Of a DNA stretch of 5,433 nt, positions 1-5,254 are shown one piece after another. Each line of letters begins with the position of its first letter. Position 1 is the first letter of the stretch. The position numbers were made by a program, and so were the translations under genes. The notes under the pieces are model-generated. The model was given only the letters and a program-made list of their open reading frames with translations, had not been told where the DNA came from and ran no database searches. Source of the stretch: an uncultured Synergistia bacterium (GTDB lineage Bacteria; Eremiobacterota; SpSt-956; JAKJGF01); assembly GCA_937888925.1 (NCBI GenBank), contig CALARM010000663.1, forward strand, positions 1 through 5,433, written 5' to 3'.

Positions 1-668
1 TAAATCATGTCGTTTATATCCTGATTTGTCTTTACTCTATTAGCCCATATTTCTGCATATGTTTTATTCATTTGATCATAAAAAGCTTTAATAGACTTCA
101 ATCTACTCTGTGCGGATTTTTCTCTTTCCGTCCACATATTCAGACAGAAATCCTTTGCATCTTCTCTTTCTTTAGCAAAATACTCACACACCATTTGCTC
201 TATATCACGCCAGTCTTCATCTTTTTTTAATATGGCTTTTACATCACTTTTTGAAAGGTTATTTGCTTTTATATATTCAATAAAAGCTTTTTTCCCTTCT
301 TCACTCAGATTTGCTATATAATAAGGTACCGGCGGAAGAGTTTCATTTCGTATGAAATTTCTGTGTTCTTCAACAAAAGATTTAACATCTTTTTCCGTAA
401 GGTTTCCTTTATCAGCAAGTTCCATGACAGGAGGCTTTTCTTCATGGCCTAAATCATTGAGTAATTCTGTAATATATCCTTTTTCTTCTCTGTTGCAGAC
501 AGGTTTTACTTTATCTCTGTCACTATAATAACCGGTATATATAAACCTGTCACCGCTTTCATTATAATCTGTATTCTTCCGAACATCACCGGGATTAAAA
601 TAACCTGGATTTGAATCACAAAAAATTGCCTGTGGCTTCAATGAGCCTTCAAAATTTTTAATAATCAT
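1..668 (-). CDS. Unrecognised soluble helical protein, N-terminal part (runs off left edge)
   Basis: Reading leftwards from an ATG at 668-666, the frame stays open for 222 codons to the window edge with no stop, so the C-terminus is missing. The start is supported by AGGAAGGTG at 683-675, six bases upstream. The protein begins MIIKNFEGSLKP. There is no signal peptide or membrane segment, so it is probably cytoplasmic. Residues 1-60 are mixed, with several Gly, Pro and Asp and three Cys in the whole fragment's first half or nearby (C17, C58, C161). From about residue 64 the sequence is charged and mostly helical. Two segments resemble each other, NLTEKDVKSFVEE (about 89-101) and NLSKSDVKAILKK (about 137-149), suggesting a duplicated helical unit. 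Residues 160-222 are Glu/Lys/Arg-rich and may form a long helix. I do not recognise the family and assign no function. It is transcribed divergently from the propeller gene at 900, across a 231-bp spacer that carries a motif shared by both sides. Confidence -1.
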   Translation of the reverse strand, partial: MIIKNFEGSLKPQAIFCDSNPGYFNPGDVRKNTDYNESGDRFIYTGYYSDRDKVKPVCNREEKGYITELLNDLGHEEKPPVMELADKGNLTEKDVKSFVEEHRNFIRNETLPPVPYYIANLSEEGKKAFIEYIKANNLSKSDVKAILKKDEDWRDIEQMVCEYFAKEREDAKDFCLNMWTEREKSAQSRLKSIKAFYDQMNKTYAEIWANRVKTNQDINDMI

Positions 669-674
669 ATCAGT

Positions 675-683
675 CACCTTCCT
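675..683 (-). promoter_or_regulatory. Ribosome binding site of the left-edge gene
   Basis: On the minus strand the sequence reads AGGAAGGTG followed by six bases (ACTGAT) and the ATG at 668. This strong Shine-Dalgarno match decides the start of an open frame that has no stop inside the window. Confidence -1.
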
Positions 684-701
684 GTTTTATAGTGTATTTC
701 C

Positions 702-710
702 TATACGATA
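702..710 (-). promoter_or_regulatory. TATCGTATA element upstream of the minus-strand gene
   Basis: Read on the minus strand this is TATCGTATA, identical to 838-846 on the plus strand, so the two copies form a perfect 9-bp inverted repeat across the divergent spacer. It lies 33 bases upstream of the minus-strand ATG. If the CGTATA part acts as a -10 element, as in some ECF sigma promoters, transcription would start near 695 with a short leader that keeps the ribosome site intact. I see no matching -35 at 16-17 bases upstream. A TATAAA at 691-686 would start transcription inside the ribosome site and is a poor -10. The element could instead be an operator. The role is inferred. Confidence -1.
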
Positions 711-768
711 TTTATTAATATAATTTATTTTTAACACGGAGAGATAAAACATAGTGGTAAAATGTCAG

Positions 769-827
769 TAACATATGGGTAATAGAAAAAAACAATTTTA
801 TTAAAAATTTAACATTCTGGTAACATT
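769..827 (+). promoter_or_regulatory. Repeated TAACAT motifs upstream of the operon promoter (possible activator sites)
   Basis: TAACAT occurs at 769-774, 810-815 and 821-826. The last two are part of TAACATT repeated with an exact 11-bp period (810-816 and 821-827), one helical turn apart and ending seven bases before the candidate -35 at 834. The arrangement TTAACA, five bases, GTAACA (809-825) resembles the tandem hexamers bound by PhoB/PhoP-type response regulators. The link to a phosphoesterase operon makes phosphate control conceivable. The motif is A+T-rich and could arise by chance, so this is a hypothesis. Confidence -1.
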
Positions 828-833
828 TTTTTA

Positions 834-862
834 TTGTTATCGTATACAGATGGATATATAAT
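834..862 (+). promoter_or_regulatory. Promoter of the propeller-phosphoesterase operon
   Basis: TTGTTA at 834-839 and TATAAT at 857-862 are separated by 17 bases. That is four of six matches to the sigma-70 -35 element, a perfect -10 and ideal spacing. Transcription would start near 869, about 31 bases before the ATG. An overlapping alternative is TGGTAAC (818-824), 16 bases, CGTATA (841-846), which looks like an ECF-sigma promoter and would start near 853. Both could be used. The TATCGTATA element at 838-846 lies across the end of the -35 and the spacer, where a repressor or activator could act. Confidence -1.
838..846 (+). promoter_or_regulatory. TATCGTATA element in the operon promoter
   Basis: This is the second copy of the 9-bp element, in inverted orientation relative to 702-710. 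Each copy therefore points toward its own downstream gene. Here it overlaps the -35/spacer of the sigma-70-like promoter and includes the CGTATA that could be an ECF -10. The identity is directly visible; a shared regulator or sigma factor is inference. Confidence -1.
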
Positions 863-883
863 TAGTTAAAAGATAAAATATTA

Positions 884-892
884 AAGAAGGTG
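884..892 (+). promoter_or_regulatory. Ribosome binding site of the propeller gene
   Basis: AAGAAGGTG lies seven bases before the ATG at 900, at the usual distance, and fixes this start. Confidence -1.
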
Positions 893-899
893 TTTTATA

Positions 900-2087
900 A
901 TGATACAGGGAATAAAAAATTTTACTCCTGTTGCAAACATAAAAAAGGCTGATAAAAAAACTGAAACAAAATCTGAACATTCAGTTCAATTTGATGACAG
1001 GCTTCAGATAAACAGTTTTGTGCCTCTTGAAACGCCCAGGGATGCTATAAAGACTCTCTGCTCAGGTTTTGGTTATACAGAATTTCCTCAGATTTCTCCT
1101 GACGGAGAAAAAATCATATTCAATGTTGTCGGCAATTACACTACATCCCAGATGCTTGAAATGGATTCTGACGGAAATAATATAAGATCACTTTTTACAA
1201 AAGAACGTCTCTCACCGGAGAATATAGGAGATTTCCTGAAAAAATATGAAGGTAAAACAGACGAACAGGGTACATGGTCTCATGACGGAAAAACTATATA
1301 TTACAGGAGCAATGAAAAAGGCACCTTCGGTATAGCCAGTTATGATGTGGAAAAAGATAAACAAAAATTGTTACTTCACAATCAAAATATGAATTTAAAA
1401 CACCCTGTAGAAACAGAGAACGGATATATTACAGGTTATGGAGGTGAGCCCGGAGAAAAATTTAAAACATCTGAAAAATTTTCCGATATCTTCATAGGAA
1501 ACCCCTCAGACGGTTCATACCATTTTATTACTCATTCCAACGGCTCTGTTGCTTACAAACACCCTTCTACAATAAACGGGCTGATAATGGCTCATAAAGA
1601 AGATAAAAATAATAAAGACATATCAGATATAGTAACACTGGATCCGAAAACAGGAGAAGAAGTTAATCTCACCAATACTCCGAAAGCAGATGAAAAACAT
1701 CCTTTTTATAATAAAAATATAGATCTCCTTGCTTTTCATTCCGATGAAACAGGGGATAAAAATATCTGGATATCTACACCTGAAGGTGACAAACGGTGTC
1801 AGTTAACCTTCTACGGTAAAGCAGCCCAGTCTCCATGCTGGTCTCCTGACGGGAAGAAAATATATTTTGTTAAAAAAGGCGATGCCATTCCGGAAAATGA
1901 GCCTTTCTATAACAGACAGGCAGAAATAAAAGTAATTAATGTACGAAAGGCCCTTAAAGAACTGACAAAACAGGCAAAAGACAGGGCGGAAAATTTAAAA
2001 TCGATAGGAGCAGATAGAAAAGCTATTGAAATAGCAAAGGAAGAATATCATACATATAAATATTTCCTGGAAAAATATGAGGAATAG
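900..2087 (+). CDS. TolB/PD40-type beta-propeller protein, no signal peptide
   Basis: This 395-residue protein contains repeats of the PD40 (WD40-like, TolB C-terminal) type. The clearest blades are PQISPDGEKIIFNV (about 63-76), TWSHDGKTIYYRS (about 125-137), a degenerate one around 267-281 (HPFYNKNIDLLAFHS) and CWSPDGKKIYFVK (about 313-325). The stretch 146-260 probably holds further, weaker blades. Such propellers usually bind proteins or peptides. TolB itself is periplasmic and works in the Tol-Pal envelope system, but this protein lacks both a signal peptide and the TolB N-terminal domain, so equating it with TolB is not justified. Residues 1-35 are Lys-rich and probably disordered. Residues 343-395 are a charged helix, possibly a coiled coil, that could mediate oligomerisation. 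Start: ATG with AAGAAGGTG seven bases upstream and a promoter before it. The phosphoesterase gene follows after 34 bases, so the two are probably an operon. Ligand and partner are unknown. Confidence -1.
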   Translation: MIQGIKNFTPVANIKKADKKTETKSEHSVQFDDRLQINSFVPLETPRDAIKTLCSGFGYTEFPQISPDGEKIIFNVVGNYTTSQMLEMDSDGNNIRSLFTKERLSPENIGDFLKKYEGKTDEQGTWSHDGKTIYYRSNEKGTFGIASYDVEKDKQKLLLHNQNMNLKHPVETENGYITGYGGEPGEKFKTSEKFSDIFIGNPSDGSYHFITHSNGSVAYKHPSTINGLIMAHKEDKNNKDISDIVTLDPKTGEEVNLTNTPKADEKHPFYNKNIDLLAFHSDETGDKNIWISTPEGDKRCQLTFYGKAAQSPCWSPDGKKIYFVKKGDAIPENEPFYNRQAEIKVINVRKALKELTKQAKDRAENLKSIGADRKAIEIAKEEYHTYKYFLEKYEE

Positions 2088-2108
2088 TAAAGAAAGAAAA
2101 ATTTAACA

Positions 2109-2118
2109 GGGAGGAAGG
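2109..2118 (+). promoter_or_regulatory. Ribosome binding site of the phosphoesterase gene
   Basis: GGGAGGAAGG precedes the ATG at 2122. The GGAGG core ends seven bases before the start. It sits in the 34-base gap after the propeller gene, which fits translation from a shared mRNA. Confidence -1.
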
Positions 2119-2121
2119 ATT

Positions 2122-3111
2122 ATGATAAAAAAAGTTAATAAAATAATAGTTATATCAGATGTCCACCTTGGTGAAGAGGGGTGTCTCTTCAATGATAAAA
2201 ACATATTCCATGAATTTAAAAATAAAATATCGTCGGAGACCATAAAGGGAACTGTTGATGAACTGATAATTCTGGGTGATCTCTTTGATCTGTCTCTTGC
2301 GTCCCAGGAAAAAGTATATGAAAAAGCACGGGAATTCTTTAACGAATTAAAAGAGATTGAACACCTCCACAACATAGTGTTTGTTCCGGGCAATCATGAC
2401 CATCACATATGGACTTCAATCATAGAAGACGAACAGATAATTAAAAAAATAAAAAATGGCGACATACCGGAAAAAAGCCTTCAAAGAGTTAATATTACCT
2501 ATGAAGACAATACCTTCCTCAGAGGCTTTATGAAAGGAAGTAAGAAAAAACTTGTTGTAACCTATCCGAATCTTTTCAGGGATACAGGAGGAACATTATA
2601 TTTCTTTCATCATGGCCACCTTCTTGACAGGATTTTTACACCTGCAAATACTGTTATTAAGCCGGAATCACTTCAGGAGCTCGAAGCATTCAATGCATCA
2701 TGGATTGAAGGTATATGGTATCACCTGGGACAGGCAGAAAGACTGGGAACACTGGTCAATAAAGGATATAAAGAATTTATCGGTATGAAGACCTTTATAG
2801 AAAATTACCTGGAAAAATTTCATATAAAAGGTAACACAATCAGCGCAAGGCTCAGAGGAATGAGAACAGATTCTTTAACTTCTGAAATCTCCCGGTATCT
2901 GGAAGATTCTATCGGATGGTACAGAGATACCCTTTATACACCCATGAGTTTTATATTCGGCCATACCCATAAAAAAAGTGAAGGTAATACTCTGAATATA
3001 AAATCAAGGGATATAAAAATCTATAATACAGGAGCATGGCATGGAGATATTTCTCTGGCTTCCTATATTTTAATAGATGGAAATAAAGAACCGGAGCTAA
3101 AAAATCTCTGA
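2122..3111 (+). CDS. Calcineurin-like metallophosphoesterase (LpxH-like fold)
   Basis: This 329-residue protein has the full ordered motif set of calcineurin-like, two-metal phosphoesterases: ISDVHLG (D13, H15), LGDLFD (D53, D56), PGNHDHH (N91, H92, D93), FHHGH (H164/H166) and FGHTHK (H281, H283), then a family-like YNTGAW near 301-306. These residues would bind two divalent metals and hydrolyse a phosphomonoester, phosphodiester or pyrophosphate. The substrate cannot be read from the sequence. GDxFD and GNHD resemble UDP-2,3-diacylglucosamine pyrophosphatases, but the protein is longer than LpxH (about 240 residues). The extra length is a helical insert at about 172-270 between the GH and GHTH motifs. 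There is no signal peptide or clear membrane helix, so it is probably cytoplasmic or peripheral. The ATG at 2122 has an excellent ribosome site and leaves a short N-terminus before the first motif. It is probably co-expressed with the propeller protein. The fold and enzyme class are firm; the pathway is not. Confidence -1.
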   Translation: MIKKVNKIIVISDVHLGEEGCLFNDKNIFHEFKNKISSETIKGTVDELIILGDLFDLSLASQEKVYEKAREFFNELKEIEHLHNIVFVPGNHDHHIWTSIIEDEQIIKKIKNGDIPEKSLQRVNITYEDNTFLRGFMKGSKKKLVVTYPNLFRDTGGTLYFFHHGHLLDRIFTPANTVIKPESLQELEAFNASWIEGIWYHLGQAERLGTLVNKGYKEFIGMKTFIENYLEKFHIKGNTISARLRGMRTDSLTSEISRYLEDSIGWYRDTLYTPMSFIFGHTHKKSEGNTLNIKSRDIKIYNTGAWHGDISLASYILIDGNKEPELKNL

Positions 3112-3117
3112 TTACCA

Positions 3118-3150
3118 TTCCAGGTAAAAGGGTTACTAACTTACCTGGAG
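3118..3150 (+). repeat. Hairpin just after the phosphoesterase stop
   Basis: TTCCAGGTAA (3118-3127) can pair over ten positions, with one terminal T-G wobble, with TTACCTGGAG (3141-3150) around a 13-base loop. It begins six bases after the TGA. There is no T-tract after it, so it is not a standard intrinsic terminator, but it could protect the mRNA 3' end. Its right arm can alternatively pair with CAGGTAA at 3169-3175, so two hairpins compete for the same bases. Confidence -1.
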
Positions 3151-3163
3151 CAGTCCTAAGTAC
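3125..3163 (+). repeat. Direct repeat, copy 1
   Basis: This 39-base copy matches 3337-3375 at 34 of 39 positions without gaps. The core includes GGTTACTAA, TTACCTGGAGC and CTAAGT. After the ungapped part the likeness continues to a GGTAA at 3171-3175, which can pair with the TTACC at 3141-3145. The same TTACC/GGTAA pair is kept in copy 2. The spacer between phosphoesterase and glycosyltransferase has no credible gene; these repeats are its main content. Confidence -1.
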
Positions 3164-3191
3164 CGTAACAGGTAAAAAGGTATCCATAAAA

Positions 3192-3334
3192 AGCTTCTGC
3201 CTGGCAGGCTCTGGAGAAGAAAAATTCGTTTTTTCTATAGTATAAAAAATTAAATAAGGGTTAATTTATTGTCTGTAAAACAAATTATATAAGGCAAATT
3301 ATTTTTCTTCGTAAGAGCCTGTCAGGCAGAGGCT
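3192..3334 (+). repeat. 34-nt inverted repeat (arms 3192-3225 and 3301-3334)
   Basis: The left arm (3192-3225) and the reverse complement of the right arm (3301-3334) agree at 29 of 34 positions. Two of the five differences are isolated and become U-G and G-U pairs in plus-strand RNA; on the minus strand they would be A-C mismatches. The other three are adjacent and make one 3x3 internal loop (3213-3215 opposite 3311-3313). Each arm also contains a small palindrome, GCCTG-N-CAGGC. The 75 bases between the arms (3226-3300) are very A+T-rich and show no gene; several TATA-like strings there do not have a convincing -35. It could be a folded RNA element, a miniature mobile element or a chromosomal repeat family. 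Confidence -1.
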
Positions 3335-3336
3335 GA

Positions 3337-3375
3337 TAAAATGGTTACTAATTTACCTGGAGCGGTACTAAGTGC
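3337..3375 (+). repeat. Direct repeat, copy 2
   Basis: This is the second copy of the 39-base repeat, in the same orientation as 3125-3163, beginning two bases after the right arm of the inverted repeat. It ends about 58 bases before the glycosyltransferase TTG. TTACC at 3353-3357 can pair with GGTAA at 3381-3385, repeating the hairpin possibility of copy 1 despite a two-base length difference in between. Confidence -1.
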
Positions 3376-3433
3376 TGAGTGGTAAGGAGAATTTCAATTA
3401 TTACTCACTGAAAACCGGGACAGGATTCACGAA

Positions 3434-4957
3434 TTGTATTTATATAAAATTATAACGGAACATCCTATTGTAATATTTCTATGTTTTTATATTCTTTTTA
3501 CTATTATCTCGTGGTTAGTAATAAAAAACAAAAATATTGAGTCTTTAATAAAATATCTGATAAAATTCTCAATATTTTTTTCTTTTCTTTCTATTTTAAA
3601 CTATATACTCTTTATAATTTTATATATTTTTTATGAAAACTTCTGTGATCATGTAGAACCTGTTGTGGCTTCGCTGGCCTGGTTATTTCATACGGGGAAA
3701 CCTGTTTATAACAGTGCCGGTTCAGGAGAACTTTATTCTCTGGTCTACGGACCTGTATTATATATAATAAACGGATTTTTTCTGACAGTTCTGGGGCCTT
3801 CGATTATATCGGCTAAAGCAGGCGGTATAATTGTTGCATTAATTTCTATAGTATTTAATTATGGGACTATTAAAAAAATTTCAAATCACAGAACTGCTTT
3901 TATAATGTCCGGCTATATTACAGCAGGGTATTTAATATTCGGCCATTGCAGTTTCTGGAACAGAAGTGACTCTTTTATTATATTTTTTGTAAGTTTAACT
4001 CTGTATGCTATGGCAAAAAATAATCCTCTCTGTGCTATGATTATAATGTCTCTGTCTCTCGGCCTGTCAGTAAATATGAAGATTCACAGCTTTCTGTATT
4101 TTATCCCTCTTATTATATTATTTCATGAAAAATTTAAAACAAAAATGACTGTTTACTCACTGACTCTGTCTGCAATTACGGCAGCTCTGCCTTTTCTTAT
4201 ATTTTCAAATATAAATTTCTTTGATTATATGTCATGGCTTCAAAAAGGTACAAAAACAGAATTCAGTAAAACAGTATTCTTAAAAAACATGGAATTTATC
4301 TTTCTATTCTTCATACCTGTAATAATATACGAAAAAAATAAAAAATATTCACTATCACTTCTAATAAGTATTTTTTTTACATCCATAATAGCTTCAAGCA
4401 CAGGTGCAGGAAGATATCATCTTCTTCCTTTCATACCGGTTTTATCTTATTTTTTCACAGTAATCCTTACCGATTTAAAAGAAAAAATCTCTCTGAAAAT
4501 TATAAGTGCTTCTATGTTAGCCATTATGTTGATGTATATCTTTACCCCCTATTCGTCTATAAATTACATGGGTAATAATAAATTCAAAAGGACTATTCAG
4601 AAAGATCTTATCAATATAATGAATAGTTATCCCGGTAAAACAATTCATATGGGTTATGGAGACATAAATAATTACTCTTTTACCTATGTAAGGCCACTTC
4701 TCATATACAGAGGCAACCCCTGTATAATAGAGGGGCCTGCACTGTTTGGCAGGGATATACCGGCACAAATACTGAACAAATTAAAATCGGGCTATATAAA
4801 TATATGGCTCATTCCACGGGGGAGTGAGCCATTTGAGATAAGAAACTGGGATAATAATAAACCACTATTCAACAAAGAATTTAAAAAAATTTTCTACGAA
4901 CATTACGAATGTAAAAATCAGACAGAATATTTCTCTATCTGGATAAAAAAATCGTGA
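3434..4957 (+). CDS. GT-C-type polytopic membrane glycosyltransferase (PMT/ArnT-like)
   Basis: This 507-residue protein has roughly 12-13 hydrophobic helices (first at about 11-30 and 42-67, last at about 354-370) and a soluble C-terminal part (about 371-507). Such enzymes use polyprenyl-phosphate sugars to glycosylate lipids, glycans or proteins on the outer face of the membrane. The first large loop contains CDHVEPVVASLAWLF (about 71-85), with acidic D72/E75 where GT-C enzymes place their catalytic acidic residue. It is followed by TGKPVY and the typical YGPVLYIINGFF. NRSDS (176-180) and AGRYHLLPFIP (325-335) also fit the superfamily. Donor and acceptor are unknown. The start is TTG: the frame opens only at 3386 and has no ATG or GTG near the first helix. 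CAGGA at 3421-3425 gives a modest ribosome site eight bases away. It stands 322 bases after the phosphoesterase gene behind the repeat region, so it is probably a separate unit. Its last codons overlap the terminator of the convergent small gene. Confidence -1.
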   Translation: MYLYKIITEHPIVIFLCFYILFTIISWLVIKNKNIESLIKYLIKFSIFFSFLSILNYILFIILYIFYENFCDHVEPVVASLAWLFHTGKPVYNSAGSGELYSLVYGPVLYIINGFFLTVLGPSIISAKAGGIIVALISIVFNYGTIKKISNHRTAFIMSGYITAGYLIFGHCSFWNRSDSFIIFFVSLTLYAMAKNNPLCAMIIMSLSLGLSVNMKIHSFLYFIPLIILFHEKFKTKMTVYSLTLSAITAALPFLIFSNINFFDYMSWLQKGTKTEFSKTVFLKNMEFIFLFFIPVIIYEKNKKYSLSLLISIFFTSIIASSTGAGRYHLLPFIPVLSYFFTVILTDLKEKISLKIISASMLAIMLMYIFTPYSSINYMGNNKFKRTIQKDLINIMNSYPGKTIHMGYGDINNYSFTYVRPLLIYRGNPCIIEGPALFGRDIPAQILNKLKSGYINIWLIPRGSEPFEIRNWDNNKPLFNKEFKKIFYEHYECKNQTEYFSIWIKKS

Positions 4958-4973
4958 CCCGTGACGGGTGACG
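4945..4973 (-). terminator. Intrinsic terminator of the minus-strand small gene
   Basis: Read on the minus strand, CGTCACCCG and CGGGTCACG form a nine-position stem with one C-C mismatch around a TCA loop (4973-4953). An A and then seven Ts (4951-4945) follow. The stem begins 15 bases after the small gene's stop at 4989, a textbook position. On the plus strand no T-tract follows, so it is directional. The hairpin contains the TGA of the glycosyltransferase gene (4955-4957), and the T-tract is the complement of its AAA AAA lysine codons. Confidence -1.
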
Positions 4974-4974
4974 C
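4954..4974. repeat. Three tandem 7-bp units GTGACSS
   Basis: GTGACCC, GTGACGG and GTGACGC follow one another directly. The repeat underlies the terminator hairpin and includes the glycosyltransferase stop codon. It may only be a by-product of the hairpin symmetry. Confidence -1.
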
Positions 4975-4988
4975 GAAATAGTAAGGCC

Positions 4989-5225
4989 CTATTCGATCAT
5001 ACGATCAAACAGGGTATCACACGGGTAAAAGTCTCTATGCATAAAAGGAGTGTTGAGTATATCGTCCATATCGACGAGATACCTGTCCTGTTGTTTAAAA
5101 GGATCTATATGGAGTTCGTCAGATCCCTTTTTCCTGTCTTTACTTATATGGGAATCCGCTAAAGGTTTGATAACCTGATCCAGAGGGGGTTCAGTTTGAA
5201 CACAGTAATGTTTCAATATGTGCAT
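4989..5225 (-). CDS. Unrecognised small protein, 78 residues
   Basis: The frame runs from an ATG at 5225 to a TAG at 4989. It is chosen over the overlapping plus-strand frame because all its expression signals are present: GGGAGGTG five bases upstream of the ATG, an extended -10 promoter, and an intrinsic terminator 15 bases after the stop. The protein starts MHILKHYCVQTEPPLDQ and ends CDTLFDRMIE. It is hydrophilic, rich in Asp, Lys and His, with two cysteines (C8, C69), no membrane segment and no signal peptide. An acidic stretch DRYLVDMDDIL lies at about 47-57. I see no zinc finger, helix-turn-helix or toxin/antitoxin signature that I can name, and assign no function. Its DNA looks a little richer in G+C than the glycosyltransferase gene, which could reflect a different origin. 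It is convergent with that gene. Existence is likely; identity is unknown. Confidence -1.
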   Translation of the reverse strand: MHILKHYCVQTEPPLDQVIKPLADSHISKDRKKGSDELHIDPFKQQDRYLVDMDDILNTPFMHRDFYPCDTLFDRMIE

Positions 5226-5230
5226 AACAG

Positions 5231-5238
5231 CACCTCCC
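5231..5238 (-). promoter_or_regulatory. Ribosome binding site of the small gene
   Basis: On the minus strand GGGAGGTG is followed by five bases (CTGTT) and the ATG at 5225. This near-consensus site is a main reason for calling the minus-strand frame real. Confidence -1.
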
Positions 5239-5254
5239 TTCCGTCATTAATTTT

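Noticed and set aside
686..691. TATAAA as the -10 of the left-edge gene
   Set aside because: Spacing to TATCGTATA mirrors the plus-side promoter, but transcription would begin inside the ribosome binding site, which makes it unlikely.
2103..2393. Minus-strand open frame of 96 codons
   Set aside because: It lies opposite the phosphoesterase gene, whose frame carries the DxH, GDxxD and GNHD motifs; no ribosome site or promoter precedes it.
2951..3187. Minus-strand open frame of 78 codons across the phosphoesterase end and the spacer
   Set aside because: Half is antisense to the GHTH region and the rest is repeat DNA; no ribosome site is visible before its start.
3215..3235. A/T hairpin with a TTCG loop and T-run as a terminator for the phosphoesterase operon
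   Set aside because: The stem is almost all A-T pairs and the T-run is part of the stem, so it would be unstable.
3118..3385. CRISPR array
   Set aside because: There are only two direct copies, about 170 bases apart and imperfect, with an inverted repeat between them; no regular repeat-spacer pattern or cas gene is present.
4371..4378. Run of eight Ts in the glycosyltransferase gene as a phase-variation tract
   Set aside because: Such runs are expected in A+T-rich genes for hydrophobic proteins, and the frame is intact; one sequence gives no evidence of slippage.
4517..4768. Minus-strand open frame of 83 codons
   Set aside because: It is antisense to the soluble C-terminal part of the glycosyltransferase and has no expression signals.
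4968..5162. Plus-strand open frame of 64 codons with a GTG start
   Set aside because: It overlaps the minus-strand small gene, which has promoter, ribosome site and terminator; this frame has none of them.
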